Positions 42,252-64,000 of a stretch of DNA of 64,000 bases are shown here, in pieces. Origin of the DNA: Actinomycetospora sp. NBRC 106378. GTDB lineage: Bacteria > Actinomycetota > Actinomycetes > Mycobacteriales > Pseudonocardiaceae. The stretch lies in the NCBI RefSeq assembly GCF_030269685.1, contig NZ_BSTT01000005.1:62001-126000 (forward strand), given 5' to 3'. A program made the translations under genes and the position numbers. The notes below the pieces were generated by a model. That model was not told where the DNA came from. It made no database searches and saw only the letters and a program-made list of their open reading frames with translations. Position 1 is the first letter of the stretch. Each line of letters starts with the position of its first letter.

Positions 42252-64000
<21,749 letters not shown>

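Overview
The window is a very GC-rich actinomycete sequence (possibly Pseudonocardia or Streptomyces; genus not provable from this window). It is almost wholly the core of a type I modular polyketide synthase (PKS) cluster for a glycosylated polyene macrolide. Gene order and domain content match the nystatin/amphotericin layout I-J-K-L-N-DII-DI-A-B-C.

Left arm (1-25507, + strand): the 3' end of a nysI-like PKS gene (ketoreductase and ACP only); a three-module nysJ-like gene (1053-18014) with two consecutive fully reducing modules (DH-ER-KR) and one KR module; a one-module nysK-like gene with thioesterase (18033-24251); and a cytochrome P450 overlapping it by ATGA (24248-25507). A perfect 46-bp palindrome (25519-25564) then separates convergent transcription units.

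Middle (25595-29264, - strand): an operon of a polyene-type glycosyltransferase (nysDI-like), a PLP sugar aminotransferase (nysDII-like) and a CYP105-type P450 (nysN-like). These would make and attach an amino sugar and oxidise an exocyclic methyl. The ferredoxin gene (nysM) found between the P450 genes in nystatin-type clusters is absent.

Divergent control region (29265-29507): two sequences resembling the operator of PAS-LuxR polyene regulators (PimM/AmphRIV/NysRIV family); one overlaps the expected -35 of the PKS promoter.

Right arm (29508-64000, + strand): a loading protein with a Ser-for-Cys ketosynthase (KSS-AT-ACP, nysA-like); a two-module nysB-like protein with methylmalonyl-type ATs and A-type KRs; and the first four modules of a nysC-like giant protein that runs off the right edge. 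These modules are DH-KR, DH-ER-KR, DH-KR, DH-KR.

Reading the assembly line: an acetyl starter is extended by two methylmalonyl units (two hydroxyls, two methyls), then gives one isolated double bond, one saturated unit, and the start of a conjugated polyene. At the other end the last steps give OH, CH2, CH2, OH, OH before lactonisation. Compared with nystatin, the ER sits one module earlier and there are two adjacent saturated units near the carboxyl end, so the macrolactone should differ from nystatin and amphotericin. Two docking-domain classes, long DNA tracts shared between modules, and an inactivated DH plus an odd AT in the final module are the main points of interest. No RNA genes, insertion sequences or CRISPR arrays were seen.
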